Source: an uncultured Bacteroidota bacterium
Lineage (GTDB): Bacteria; Bacteroidota; Bacteroidia; Flavobacteriales; Flavobacteriaceae
Length of the DNA stretch: 13,851 nt
Direction: 5' to 3'
Assembly (NCBI GenBank): GCA_903920835.1
Contig: CAIXNQ010000077.1
Location: forward strand, 1-13,851
This document shows positions 5,901 to 13,851 of the stretch, in pieces. How positions within the stretch are numbered: position 1 is the first letter of the stretch; every line of letters begins with the position of its first letter. Below the pieces are notes generated by a model. The model saw only the letters and a program-made list of their open reading frames with translations. It did no database searches and had not been told where the DNA came from. Made by a program: the position numbers and the translations under genes.

Positions 5901-7166
5901 ATGTTTGCCTTAATTGATTGTAATAATTTTTACGCATCGTGCGAGCGCGTTTTTCGTCCAGATTTGAACGAAAAACCCATTGTTGTATTGTCAAATAACG
6001 ATGGTTGCGTTATTGCTCGAAGCAACGAGGCAAAAAAAGTTGGTGTTCCGATGGGCGCAGCGGCTTTTAAATTTCAAGAACTTTTTAAACAAAAAAACGT
6101 TCATGTCTTTTCAGCCAATTTTGCTTTATACGGTGATATGAGCATGAGGGTTATGAACATACTTTCGGGTTATTGCCCAAAAATAGAAATTTACAGCATC
6201 GACGAAGCTTTTTTAGATTTCTCTGGATTTGAAAAATTTGACCTTCAAAAATATGGAGAAGAGATTGTAAAAAAGATACAAAAATCAACTGGGATTCCTG
6301 TAAGTATTGGTTTTGCGGAGACAAAGGCATTATCAAAAGTAGCCAATAGAATTGCCAAAAAATATCCAAAAGAAACTAAAAGCGTTTATATTATTGACAA
6401 CGATGAGAAGCGAATTAAAGCATTAAAATGGTTGAAAGTAGAAGATATTTGGGGCATCGGAAGACAACACAGCAAAAAATTAAATAGCATCAATATCAAA
6501 ACAGCGTTGGAGTTCTCCAGGCTAAACGATGAGTTTGTAAAAAAACAATTCAGCATTGTAGAGCTTCGAATCAAAAAAGATTTAGAAGGACAGCCAACCT
6601 TAAAATTAGAAAAAAAGAAGCCCAAAAAGAACATTGCTACTACCCGTTCTTTTGAAAAAATGTACACAACCATCGAAGAGTTGAAAGAAAGGATAGCAAC
6701 TTTTGCGGTTTTTTGTGGCGAAAAATTGAGAGCTCAAAAATCTTGTTGCAACTCACTAATGGTTTTTGTTCAAACAAATTATTTCAGAAAAGACCTACCG
6801 CAATACAGCAGAAGCATTGTGGTTCAACTTCCGTATTCGACCAATTCAAGCATAGAGATTGCCCAATTTGCTTTAGAAGGCTTAGAAAAAATCTTCAAAG
6901 ATGGCTATCATTATAAAAAAGCTGGCGTTGTAATCATGGATTTTTGTCCTGAAGACGGTTTGCAACAAACTTTGTTTGAACATTCAAACCCAAAGCATAA
7001 AAATTTAATGCAAGTAATTGACAAGTTAAACAACACTTTGGGACAACAAAAAGTAAAGTTGGCAATTCAAGATAAAGACCGCGTTTGGAAAATGAAACAA
7101 GAACGACTTTCCCCAAGATATACAACAAACCTCAGCGAAATTATCACTATTAATGCAGATCAATAA
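5901..7166 (+). CDS. umuC: UmuC, Y-family error-prone DNA polymerase V catalytic subunit
   Basis: The 421-aa protein is full length beside E. coli UmuC (422 aa). Metal-binding residues are Asp6 in LIDCNNFYASCE and Asp101/Glu102 in YSIDEAFLDFSG. NNDGCVIARSNEAK (32-45) is the conserved finger segment. The helix-hairpin-helix region includes VEDIWGIGRQ. The little-finger domain is followed by a likely beta-clamp-binding motif QQTLF (355-359), at nearly the same place as QLNLF in the E. coli protein, and the tail MKQERLSPRYTT matches the UmuC C terminus. It copies past lesions when bound to processed UmuD, raising mutation rate under DNA damage. The first glycosyltransferase gene starts 12 nt downstream, so transcription may continue into the glycan operon. 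Confidence 0.97.
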   Translation: MFALIDCNNFYASCERVFRPDLNEKPIVVLSNNDGCVIARSNEAKKVGVPMGAAAFKFQELFKQKNVHVFSANFALYGDMSMRVMNILSGYCPKIEIYSIDEAFLDFSGFEKFDLQKYGEEIVKKIQKSTGIPVSIGFAETKALSKVANRIAKKYPKETKSVYIIDNDEKRIKALKWLKVEDIWGIGRQHSKKLNSINIKTALEFSRLNDEFVKKQFSIVELRIKKDLEGQPTLKLEKKKPKKNIATTRSFEKMYTTIEELKERIATFAVFCGEKLRAQKSCCNSLMVFVQTNYFRKDLPQYSRSIVVQLPYSTNSSIEIAQFALEGLEKIFKDGYHYKKAGVVIMDFCPEDGLQQTLFEHSNPKHKNLMQVIDKLNNTLGQQKVKLAIQDKDRVWKMKQERLSPRYTTNLSEIITINADQ

Positions 7167-7178
7167 AAGTAAAAACAA

Positions 7179-8348
7179 ATGAAGATTGGATTGGTTTTGC
7201 CTGCACTTCCTGCATATTCAGAAACGTTTTTCTGCAATCTAATTAATGGTTTGAAATCAAACGGTCACACGGTGGTTTTGTTTGTCAATCCAAATGAATC
7301 TAAAAATCAAAGTGAATTAAAGGTAAACTATTTTCCTTCTAATTCAGCCAACATTATTTTGGTTACTTTGAGTTCTGTTTTTGTGTTTTTTCAAACTTGG
7401 CTATTGGCTTTTAAAGCAACGAAGCGATTATATTTTTTAGATTCAAAAGACAAATTATCTTTCAAACAAAAAACAAAAAACATTATCAACAGTAGCCCTT
7501 TACTTCTCGAAAATCTCGATTGGATTCACTTTGGATACGGCACTATGGCGATAGGTCGAGAGAATGTTGCTGCGGCAATTGGTGCAAAAATGGCGGTCAG
7601 TTTTCGGGGTTTTGATCATTATGTTTATCCGATAAAAAAACCAAATTGTTATAGTTTGTTGTTTACTAAAAATGTAAAATATCACTTGGTTTCGCAATCA
7701 ATGATTCGTGATTTATTACAAAAAAACATCTCAAATGAGTCTTGTTCGGTTATTTCGCCCGCTATTGATTTGGCTCTTTTTTCGGCTGAAAACAAAGCTA
7801 CTTCAAACACAATTACGATTATAACAGTAGCTCGATTGCATTGGATTAAAGGATTAAATTATGTAATAGAAGCACTTTATTTATTAAAACAAAAGCAAGT
7901 TGCGTTTCATTATTACATCATTGGGGAGGGAGCCGAAAGAGAACAATTGATTTACACTATCAATAATTTAGGGTTAAATAACGAAATCACTTTATTAGGA
8001 AAGCTGCCAGCAACAGAAGTGAAAAACAAACTCGAAATTGCGGATTTATATATTCAATACAGCAATCAAGAAGGTTTTTGTAATGCCGTTCTAGAAGCAC
8101 AAGCCATGGGAAAAATATGTATTGTTAGCGATGCAGAAGGATTGACCGAAAATATTCTTGACAATCAAACGGGTTTTGTTGTTGAAAAAAGAAATCCAGA
8201 AGCATTGGCAAAAAAAATTACCGAAGTTTTAATGTTTTCTGAATCAGAAAAAGCTGTAATTTCGACAAATGCTAAACAACGCATTTGGAATGAATTTACA
8301 CTAGAACAACAACAGCAAAAATGGAATTATTTTTATGCTATAGAATGA
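7179..8348 (+). CDS. GT4-family glycosyltransferase (first of four)
   Basis: This 389-aa GT-B enzyme transfers a sugar from a nucleotide-sugar to an unknown glycan acceptor at the cytoplasmic side of the inner membrane. The N-terminal domain begins KIGLVLPALPAYSETF, the usual acceptor-side Rossmann start, and contains SFRGFDHYVYP (141-151). The donor-binding half has VARLHWIKG (217-225), IIGEGAEREQL (247-257) and the EX7E motif EGFCNAVLE (Glu298, Glu306). There are no membrane segments long enough to call transmembrane. It lies 12 nt after umuC and 26 nt before the next glycosyltransferase gene. Sugar and linkage specificity cannot be read from sequence. Confidence 0.92.
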   Translation: MKIGLVLPALPAYSETFFCNLINGLKSNGHTVVLFVNPNESKNQSELKVNYFPSNSANIILVTLSSVFVFFQTWLLAFKATKRLYFLDSKDKLSFKQKTKNIINSSPLLLENLDWIHFGYGTMAIGRENVAAAIGAKMAVSFRGFDHYVYPIKKPNCYSLLFTKNVKYHLVSQSMIRDLLQKNISNESCSVISPAIDLALFSAENKATSNTITIITVARLHWIKGLNYVIEALYLLKQKQVAFHYYIIGEGAEREQLIYTINNLGLNNEITLLGKLPATEVKNKLEIADLYIQYSNQEGFCNAVLEAQAMGKICIVSDAEGLTENILDNQTGFVVEKRNPEALAKKITEVLMFSESEKAVISTNAKQRIWNEFTLEQQQQKWNYFYAIE

Positions 8349-8374
8349 AAAAAATCATTCAATAATACTTTAAA

Positions 8375-9721
8375 ATGATCTTTAATTTTCTAAAATACAT
8401 AAAACCCATTTGGTATTTCAACCTGAAACCCAAAGTCGATTACTGTTATTTCCCAACCTATCAACAACTAGAGCAAGCGGAGATTGACTATAGTATAGAT
8501 AAAAACTACATAAGCCTCGAAGCACAACAAAGAGACGTTGCTTGGACTGCATTTCAGCAAGGTTTTATTAGTGCTGATGTCAGTTTAGACAATTCATTTT
8601 GGGTCAAAAAACCAATTCCTATCGCCGATGAATATGTCTTTTTGAGAAAAAATTTCAACGCTGCCTCAGTGGTATTTGTGTATTTGCTTCGATTGATAAC
8701 TTTTAATAATCCAATACACGAAACGGCTGCATTTTTTAAATCAAAAAGTGTAAAACGAGTCTATTATGCAGAATATAAAAAACAAACCACAGACTATAAT
8801 TTGTTTCAAAGTGACTTGCTTAAATCAAATCCTTTAGTAACTGTAATTATCCCAACGCTCAACAGATATGAGTATCTGAAAGATGTTTTGAAAGATCTGG
8901 AAAACCAAACTTATACTAATTTTGAAGTAATAGTTGTTGATCAAACCGATGCTTTTCAGGCAGATTTTTACAAAGGATGGAAATTGCAATTGCGTTTTTG
9001 GCAACAAACAGAAAAAGCACTTTGGCGTGCTCGAAACGAAGCCATTCAAGCAGCAAAAGGGCATTATATTTTGTTATACGACGACGATTCACGAGTAGAA
9101 AAAAACTGGATTGAACAACATTTAAAAACGTTGGACTATTTTAAAGCCGATATTTCATCAGGAGTTTCTATTAGTGTTGTTGGCGACAATGTTCCGCAAC
9201 ATTATGCTTATTTTCGATGGAGCGATCAGATAGACACTGGCAATGTTTTGCTTTCCCGAAAAGTGTTTGAAACTATCGGATTGTTTGACACCAAATTTGA
9301 AAAGCAGCGGATGGGTGATGGCGAATATGGTTTGAGAGCATATCTTGCTGGTTGTAAAAATATTTCTAATCCGTTTGCAAAACGCATTCATTTGAAAGTT
9401 TCGCAAGGTGGATTACGTCAAATGGGGAGCTGGGACGGCTGGCGACCCAAAAAAATACTAGACCCACGACCGGTTCCGAGCGTGCTATATTTTGCTAGAA
9501 GCTATTTTAAAACAAATTATTGCCTTCTTTTCATAATTATTAGCCTTCCGCCTTCCTTAATTCCATACCGTTGGAAAAAAAATAAAACTCTTAAAATTGC
9601 CAGCTTTTGCTGTTTGCCATTACTTTTGCCTCTGATTCTTTTTCAAGTAATAAAATCATGGCGACGGTCTAGCAAAATGATGCAAAGTCCATCACAAATC
9701 AAGCCTTTACAAAAGCTTTAA
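8375..9721 (+). CDS. GT2-family glycosyltransferase with long N-terminal extension and C-terminal membrane anchor
   Basis: In this 448-aa protein the GT-A domain starts only at about residue 153: LVTVIIPTLNRYEYL, then FEVIVVDQTD, the metal-binding DDD (236-238), and GDGEYGLR (314-321) in the place of the catalytic base. The first 150 residues, including PTYQQLEQAEIDYSID and WTAFQQGFISADVSLD, match no domain I recognise. Residues 382-398 and 408-426 are hydrophobic and probably anchor the enzyme to the inner membrane, followed by a basic tail. It would add a sugar to a membrane-linked glycan made with the neighbouring GT4 enzymes. Its stop codon shares one base with the next start (TAATG at 9719-9723), indicating translational coupling. 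Confidence 0.92.
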   Translation: MIFNFLKYIKPIWYFNLKPKVDYCYFPTYQQLEQAEIDYSIDKNYISLEAQQRDVAWTAFQQGFISADVSLDNSFWVKKPIPIADEYVFLRKNFNAASVVFVYLLRLITFNNPIHETAAFFKSKSVKRVYYAEYKKQTTDYNLFQSDLLKSNPLVTVIIPTLNRYEYLKDVLKDLENQTYTNFEVIVVDQTDAFQADFYKGWKLQLRFWQQTEKALWRARNEAIQAAKGHYILLYDDDSRVEKNWIEQHLKTLDYFKADISSGVSISVVGDNVPQHYAYFRWSDQIDTGNVLLSRKVFETIGLFDTKFEKQRMGDGEYGLRAYLAGCKNISNPFAKRIHLKVSQGGLRQMGSWDGWRPKKILDPRPVPSVLYFARSYFKTNYCLLFIIISLPPSLIPYRWKKNKTLKIASFCCLPLLLPLILFQVIKSWRRSSKMMQSPSQIKPLQKL

Positions 9722-10830
9722 TGGCAAAAGTCTCTCGAAATTTTCTTTTAATTACCTCCGAATTTCCACCGTTGCCAGGAGGTATTGGTAATCATGCTTA
9801 TAATTTAGCTAAGTCGTTGCATGAAAACCAAAAAACAGTTCGAGTGCTAACAAATGAACGCTCAAAAACAGAAGAAACAGCTTTTGATACTACTTTGCCA
9901 TTTGAAGTGACTCGGATAAAACGCTATCGTTTTTCTATGTTTACTTATTTGACTCGCATTTATCAAGCATTTTGTTATGTGCAGAAAAATAAAAATTTAT
10001 TACTGTTAGTTTCGGGCAAATTTTCGCTCTGGACAGGAGCTTTGCTGGCTGTTTTTTATCCAAAAATAAAACTGATTGCTGTTGTTCATGGCACAGAGAT
10101 TAAAGCGGGTAATCAAATCAGTCAAAAGATGACCCATTGGAGTTTGTATAAATGTGACAAACTGATTGCTGTTTCAAATTACACAAAAAAAATGCTGTTG
10201 CAGCACCAACCTTTGCTTAAAATCACAGTAATTAATAATGGTTTTGCCGCACCTGTTATAGATGAGAAACCAATTATTGCTGCTCCAGAAAAAATTAATC
10301 TCGTTACCGTTGGAAATCTTACGGCTCGAAAAGGACAACACAACGTTATTAATGCTTTGCCGATGTTGATACACAAATTTCCTACAATTCATTATCATTG
10401 CATTGGACTTTTGACCGAAAAAGAGCAACTGCAAGCTTTGGCAATAAGCAAAAATGTTTCAAATTATGTAACATTTCATGGAGCATTGTCAGAAACAGAT
10501 AAAAATAAACTGATGCAACAAGCTACTATTTTTATGATGCTTAGTGCGCATTTGCCCAACGGGGATTTTGAAGGTTTCGGAATAGCAATTCTTGAAGCAA
10601 ACGCATTGGGAATTCCTGCTATTGGCGCAAAAAATAGTGGTTGTGTAGATGCAATTCAAGATAATTTTTCAGGCATATTAGTTGATGTTTCGAATCCAGA
10701 AGAAATAACAACCGGAGTAACTACTATCATTGACAATTATGAAGCATATAGCAAAAATGCGTTATCGTGGTCTAATAATTTCACTTGGGAGAAAGTAATC
10801 CTGCAATATCTAGCGCTTTTTGAACAATGA
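9721..10830 (+). CDS. GT4-family glycosyltransferase (third of four)
   Basis: The 369-aa retaining GT-B enzyme opens with LLITSEFPPLPGGIGNH (9-25), whose Gly-rich loop is typical of GT4 proteins working on surface polysaccharide. VVHGTEIKAG (121-130) follows, then the donor-domain VGNLTARKG (197-205) and the EX7E motif EGFGIAILE (Glu284, Glu292) with GIPAIGAKNSG behind it. No signal peptide is present; a hydrophobic patch at about 104-122 is part of the core fold. The start overlaps the GT2 stop by one base and the end overlaps the next gene by four (ATGA at 10827), so the three genes are translated as a coupled set. Donor and acceptor are unknown. Confidence 0.93.
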   Translation: MAKVSRNFLLITSEFPPLPGGIGNHAYNLAKSLHENQKTVRVLTNERSKTEETAFDTTLPFEVTRIKRYRFSMFTYLTRIYQAFCYVQKNKNLLLLVSGKFSLWTGALLAVFYPKIKLIAVVHGTEIKAGNQISQKMTHWSLYKCDKLIAVSNYTKKMLLQHQPLLKITVINNGFAAPVIDEKPIIAAPEKINLVTVGNLTARKGQHNVINALPMLIHKFPTIHYHCIGLLTEKEQLQALAISKNVSNYVTFHGALSETDKNKLMQQATIFMMLSAHLPNGDFEGFGIAILEANALGIPAIGAKNSGCVDAIQDNFSGILVDVSNPEEITTGVTTIIDNYEAYSKNALSWSNNFTWEKVILQYLALFEQ

Positions 10831-11984
10831 AACGAAGAAAATTAGTCATCATTTCGCACACCGAACATTATTATTCATCATCAAATAGGATAGTTGGATT
10901 AGGTGCAACAGTTGCTGAGGTCAATTACTTGTCCAATCATTGGGAGGAAATTGTGCATATTGCGCCGCTACATACTATTCCTGCTCCAGCCGATTCTTTG
11001 TTCTATAACAATGATTCTATCCGTTTTGTCCCACTTCCAGTAGTTGGCGGGGCAACATTTTTCAATAAAATTAGTATTCTAACAAAAGCATATACCATTA
11101 GCAAAATTGTTTTTAATAACTTAAACAATGCCAGCGAAGTTCAACTGCGATTGCCCACAGCAATGGGATTATTTCTTTTGCCTTTATCGTCTTTTTTTCT
11201 GCCAAAAAATGTTACGTTTTGGATAAAATATGCCGGCAACTGGAACCAACAAAATCCTCCGCTTTCCTATCGACTGCAACGATGGTGGCTCAAGAATGAT
11301 TTTGCCAAAGCCAAAGTTACTATTAATGGTTTTTGGAAAAATCAACCCCAACATTGTCTCTCCTTTGAAAATCCTTGTTTAACAGAATCCGATTTGCAAA
11401 ATGGAGCCCAAATTAGAGAACAAAAAACAATTGCTGCTCCGTTTACTTTTTGCTTTATTGGTCGATTAGAATCCGCAAAAGGGATAGATGTTGTAATTGC
11501 GGCATTGCAAAATTTACCAATAACTTCCATTAACCACGTGCATATTATTGGCGATGGTGTCAAGAAAACAACCTATCAAAAAGCACTTTCATTTTTGGGT
11601 AAAAAAGTTACATTTCATGGCTTTTTGTCAAAACAAAATGTGCATCAATGCCTATCAAATTCTGATTTTTTGTTATTACCATCACTATCCGAGGGTTTCC
11701 CAAAAGTAATTGCCGAAGCAGCTTGCTATGGCGTTATTCCAGTGGTGTCGAATGTGGGCGCAATTCCGCATTATGTAAATGCAACCAACGGATTTTTGTG
11801 GGATATTTCAGGCAGCATATCTTATACAGAAGTTTTGCAACATGCAATTAATTCTTCTCTTCTCAATTTAAAATCAAAAGCCGACAACCTTGGTTTGCTT
11901 GCAGCTCAGTTCACTTTTGAGGCTTATTATAACAAACTTGAAAAGGAGATTTTATTGTTGAAAAGGTCAAGTAATCAATTTTAG
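10827..11984 (+). CDS. GT4-family glycosyltransferase (last of four)
   Basis: This 385-aa GT-B enzyme has a divergent N-terminal domain (KLVIISHTEHYYSSSNRIVG, with GLGATVAEVNYL rather than the standard Gly-rich loop) and an ordinary donor domain: FIGRLESAKG (210-219), HIIGDGVKK (239-247) and the EX7E motif EGFPKVIAE (Glu289, Glu297), followed by GVIPVVSNVGAIP. WIKYAGNWN (132-140) lies near the interdomain cleft. It starts within the stop of the preceding gene (ATGA). It is the last gene on the + strand before the tandem repeats; no flippase, polymerase or chain-length gene is visible, so any other parts of the glycan pathway must lie elsewhere. Confidence 0.92.
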   Translation: MKRRKLVIISHTEHYYSSSNRIVGLGATVAEVNYLSNHWEEIVHIAPLHTIPAPADSLFYNNDSIRFVPLPVVGGATFFNKISILTKAYTISKIVFNNLNNASEVQLRLPTAMGLFLLPLSSFFLPKNVTFWIKYAGNWNQQNPPLSYRLQRWWLKNDFAKAKVTINGFWKNQPQHCLSFENPCLTESDLQNGAQIREQKTIAAPFTFCFIGRLESAKGIDVVIAALQNLPITSINHVHIIGDGVKKTTYQKALSFLGKKVTFHGFLSKQNVHQCLSNSDFLLLPSLSEGFPKVIAEAACYGVIPVVSNVGAIPHYVNATNGFLWDISGSISYTEVLQHAINSSLLNLKSKADNLGLLAAQFTFEAYYNKLEKEILLLKRSSNQF

Positions 11985-12408
11985 TTTGCTTTGATTATGT
12001 TGTAAATGGATTAATTTCATTTGGCGCACTAAACAAATAATTCTTGCTACTTATAATTATTAAGGCAAAAAAGATGATGTATAAAAAAAGTCTTTTATAT
12101 ATATGGTAAAAAAGATGATGTATAAAAAAAGTCTTTTATATATATGGCAAAAAAAGATTGGGTATAAAAAAAGTCTTTTATATCATTCCTAAAAATTGGA
12201 AAAAGCAATAATTGAAGTTGCTTTCAAAAATAGATCTTGTTTAGAATGCCCCAAACGAATAGAATATAGAAAAACTCTAAAGACTTTCAAGTCTAAGTTT
12301 TAATAGCATTAGCTTTTATTTATCAAATTTTAAAATGCTAGATAGATTATTGTTTTGCATTTGAAAAACATTTTAAAGGAATGTAATTTTTCATAAAAAT
12401 TTAAAAAA
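11985..12408. other. Gene-free stretch carrying tandem repeats and a weak hairpin
   Basis: Between the convergent glycosyltransferase and M61 genes I find no convincing gene. The stretch holds the 41-bp repeat array (listed separately) and a 35-codon open frame with a TTG start (12196-12303) that resembles nothing I know. It also holds an imperfect hairpin at 12271-12301 with nested arms AAAACT/AGTTTT and AGACT/AGTCT. That hairpin, ending in AGTTTTAA, is the only candidate terminator for the glycosyltransferase operon, and it is weak. Confidence 0.6.
12064..12186. repeat. Three tandem copies of a 41-bp AT-rich repeat
   Basis: Units run 12064-12104, 12105-12145 and 12146-12186. Units 1 and 2 differ only at their third base (GGC against GGT). 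Unit 3 is diverged: it has one more A in the first A-tract, GATTGGGT instead of GATGATGT, and a one-base-shorter end, so its length is still 41. Each unit contains TATAAAA and TTTTATA arms around the six-base AAAGTC (in unit 1, 12080-12086 and 12093-12099), a small potential hairpin, plus two A-tracts of 6-7 bases. It is not a CRISPR array: there are no spacers. Confidence 0.93.
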
Positions 12409-12442
12409 ACAAAACCTCTCCAGAAATTTGGAGAGGTTTTGT
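12409..12442 (-). terminator. Rho-independent terminator of the M61 peptidase gene
   Basis: ACAAAACCTCTCC and GGAGAGGTTTTGT pair as a 13-bp stem around an 8-base loop (12422-12429). Read on the - strand it is followed by a run of seven U (complement of the A-run 12403-12409, the last of which also pairs in the stem). The stem begins 32 nt past the peptidase stop codon. There is no U-run on the + strand side, so it mainly serves the - strand gene. Confidence 0.9.
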
Positions 12443-12474
12443 GAAAAATTGATTGTATAACTTAATTTAAAGTG

Positions 12475-13851
12475 CTATCCTTTCAACCAAGCATTTTTGA
12501 GTTTGGCTTTGGTTTCGTCTTTAAATTCAAAACCTGTGGCGTCGGCAAAACTTAGTTTTACTTTTCCGGTCAAGGTTTGTTCTTTGCCGTCTCTTTTAAT
12601 CCCGATACTTATGGCGTCTCCGTCTTTCCAAGACTGGCTTGACATTACCATTTCATAGATATTGTCTAAATTATATTTGTTTCCGTTAACTGTTGTGATA
12701 ATATCTTTTGGTTGCAGCCCGATGGTTTTCATAAAATCGTTCAACTCAATTTCTGATCTTACAAGAATTTCTTTGGTTTCTTGATTAACGGTAATGTAAG
12801 GAACTTGTCCTTTCAAGAAAACATTTTCCGGCTCTTTTACAGTAGATTTAGTAACCCCCATTTTTGAAAAATAAACCTCATAAGGAATTGATGTTGGTCC
12901 AGCCACATAAGTTTTTAAAAACTCACCCACTTCGGGATAGGTCAAAGCAGTGATTTTAGCAAAAAGATCGCTGTCATTAAATGCTTTATTCACTCCATAT
13001 TCTAGAGATAACTTTTGCATTAAATCAAGAATGCCTCGTTTGCCTTCGCTTTTTTCTCTAATAATAATATCAACACACATCCCGATTAAAGCCCCTTTTT
13101 CATAAACGTTTGTATATTGATCTTTGTATGGATTTTCAAGTACATTAGCACTCATTGTTGTAAATGGCATTGCGTCATTATAACTAGCAGAATGTTCTAT
13201 CTTTCCAGCCATTCTTTTGTAGAATTCATCTTCTGTAATCAACCCTTGATTGATTTGAAATAAATTTGCAAAATATTCTGTAACGCCTTCATACATCCAT
13301 AAATGTTCTGACATTTTAGGTTTGTTGTAGTCAAAATCTTGAATTTCTTTAGCATGAATTGTTAGTGGTGTCACGATATGAAAAAACTCATGCGAAACCA
13401 CGTCTTTTAATTGTTCAACCAATTGTTCTTTGCCCATCATTTCTGGCATTACAACTGTTGTAGCTGTTGGGTGTTCTAGTGCGCCAAATCCTTTTGCATC
13501 TTGTTTTTTAACATCAGACAAATAAAGTAAAACGCTGTATTTTTTGGTGGAATTAAATGACCCTAAAAATGTTTTTTGAGCAGTCATTATTCTTTTCATA
13601 TCGGGCAAAATACTTTCGGCAGTAATCACCCCTGTTGGAGAATAAACCGCCAATAAAATTTCCATTCCGTTTACTGTGAATGTAACTTTGTTTTGTTTGG
13701 CATACATTATTGGGTTTTCTACCAATTCTGCATATCTAGAAGTTGAAAAAACATCTTTAGTTTCGCTAGCATCTGAATCTGTCATTGAAGTTGCGCCCCA
13801 CATTTTTGCAGTGTGATCGATAGTTACTTGATAGGGCGTTGCTAATTTTCC
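12475..13851 (-). CDS. M61-family metallopeptidase with C-terminal PDZ domain (partial, 5' end outside window)
   Basis: The frame stays open to the window edge; the 16 codons upstream of the first internal Met (13803) read GKLATPYQVTIDHTAK, so the true start lies beyond 13851 and 458 codons are visible. Counting from that Met, the zinc site is HEFFH (138-142) with the third ligand in WMYEGVTEYFAN (Glu176), the gluzincin arrangement of M61 (glycyl aminopeptidase-like) enzymes. A conserved GFGALEHP (105-112) precedes it, as in other M61 proteins. Residues about 350-410 form a PDZ domain (GLQPKDIITTVNG), which in this family binds peptide C termini. Full-length M61 enzymes are about 550-650 aa and usually exported; the signal peptide would be in the missing part. 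It converges on the glycosyltransferase operon and ends at a strong terminator. Confidence 0.93.
   Translation of the reverse strand, partial: GKLATPYQVTIDHTAKMWGATSMTDSDASETKDVFSTSRYAELVENPIMYAKQNKVTFTVNGMEILLAVYSPTGVITAESILPDMKRIMTAQKTFLGSFNSTKKYSVLLYLSDVKKQDAKGFGALEHPTATTVVMPEMMGKEQLVEQLKDVVSHEFFHIVTPLTIHAKEIQDFDYNKPKMSEHLWMYEGVTEYFANLFQINQGLITEDEFYKRMAGKIEHSASYNDAMPFTTMSANVLENPYKDQYTNVYEKGALIGMCVDIIIREKSEGKRGILDLMQKLSLEYGVNKAFNDSDLFAKITALTYPEVGEFLKTYVAGPTSIPYEVYFSKMGVTKSTVKEPENVFLKGQVPYITVNQETKEILVRSEIELNDFMKTIGLQPKDIITTVNGNKYNLDNIYEMVMSSQSWKDGDAISIGIKRDGKEQTLTGKVKLSFADATGFEFKDETKAKLKNAWLKG

Noticed and set aside
12064..12186. Tandem repeats as a CRISPR array
   Set aside because: Units are directly contiguous with no unique spacers, and no cas gene is nearby.
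12103..12192. 29-codon frame through the tandem repeats giving a repeated YKKSLLY peptide
   Set aside because: The 41-bp period is not a multiple of three; the frame survives only because unit 3 has an extra A. There is no plausible start signal.
12196..12303. 35-codon frame with TTG start, including a CLECP segment
   Set aside because: It is too short, resembles no family I know, and has no promoter or ribosome site. It could be a gene remnant but cannot be supported.

Overview
The window looks like a chromosomal segment of a Bacteroidota bacterium, most likely a Flavobacterium or close relative. Coding regions are AT-rich and gene-free stretches even more so. There is a C-terminal type IX secretion (T9SS) sorting domain, a signal peptide that appears to be cut before Gln, Shine-Dalgarno sequences are weak or absent, and two good TAnnTTTG-type (-7) promoter elements are visible. 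No rRNA, tRNA, IS element or CRISPR array was seen.

Layout. (1) 32-802: a secreted DOMON-domain protein with a T9SS sorting tail. (2) 803-1675: a very AT-rich stretch without a convincing gene, ending in a promoter. (3) 1744-5239: an iron-sulfur and electron-transfer cluster on the + strand: an Mrp/ApbC-type Fe-S carrier ATPase, a NifU C-terminal-domain scaffold, a thioredoxin-reductase-like ferredoxin-NADP reductase and an adrenodoxin-type [2Fe-2S] ferredoxin. The last two, which would be natural redox partners, are separated by a two-gene cassette with its own promoter: a 68-aa protein of unknown function and a small nucleotidyltransferase. (4) 5443-7166: umuD and umuC, encoding error-prone translesion polymerase V. 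(5) 7179-11984: four glycosyltransferase genes (GT4, GT2, GT4, GT4). The last three are coupled by 1-nt and 4-nt overlaps, and the first starts 12 nt after umuC. They probably act in order on one surface glycan or lipid-linked oligosaccharide. (6) 11985-12474: a gene-free stretch with three tandem 41-bp repeats and, at its right edge, a strong terminator for the facing gene. (7) 12475-13851, - strand: the C-terminal part of an M61-family metallopeptidase with a PDZ domain, cut by the window end.

Most of the window is ordinary flavobacterial core and accessory content. The items most worth a second look are the 68-aa/nucleotidyltransferase cassette lodged between reductase and ferredoxin, the 41-bp repeat array, the possible heme-binding DOMON/T9SS protein, and the close packing of umuDC with a glycan operon. 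I did not see a clear-cut undescribed multi-gene system; the small cassette is the nearest candidate.
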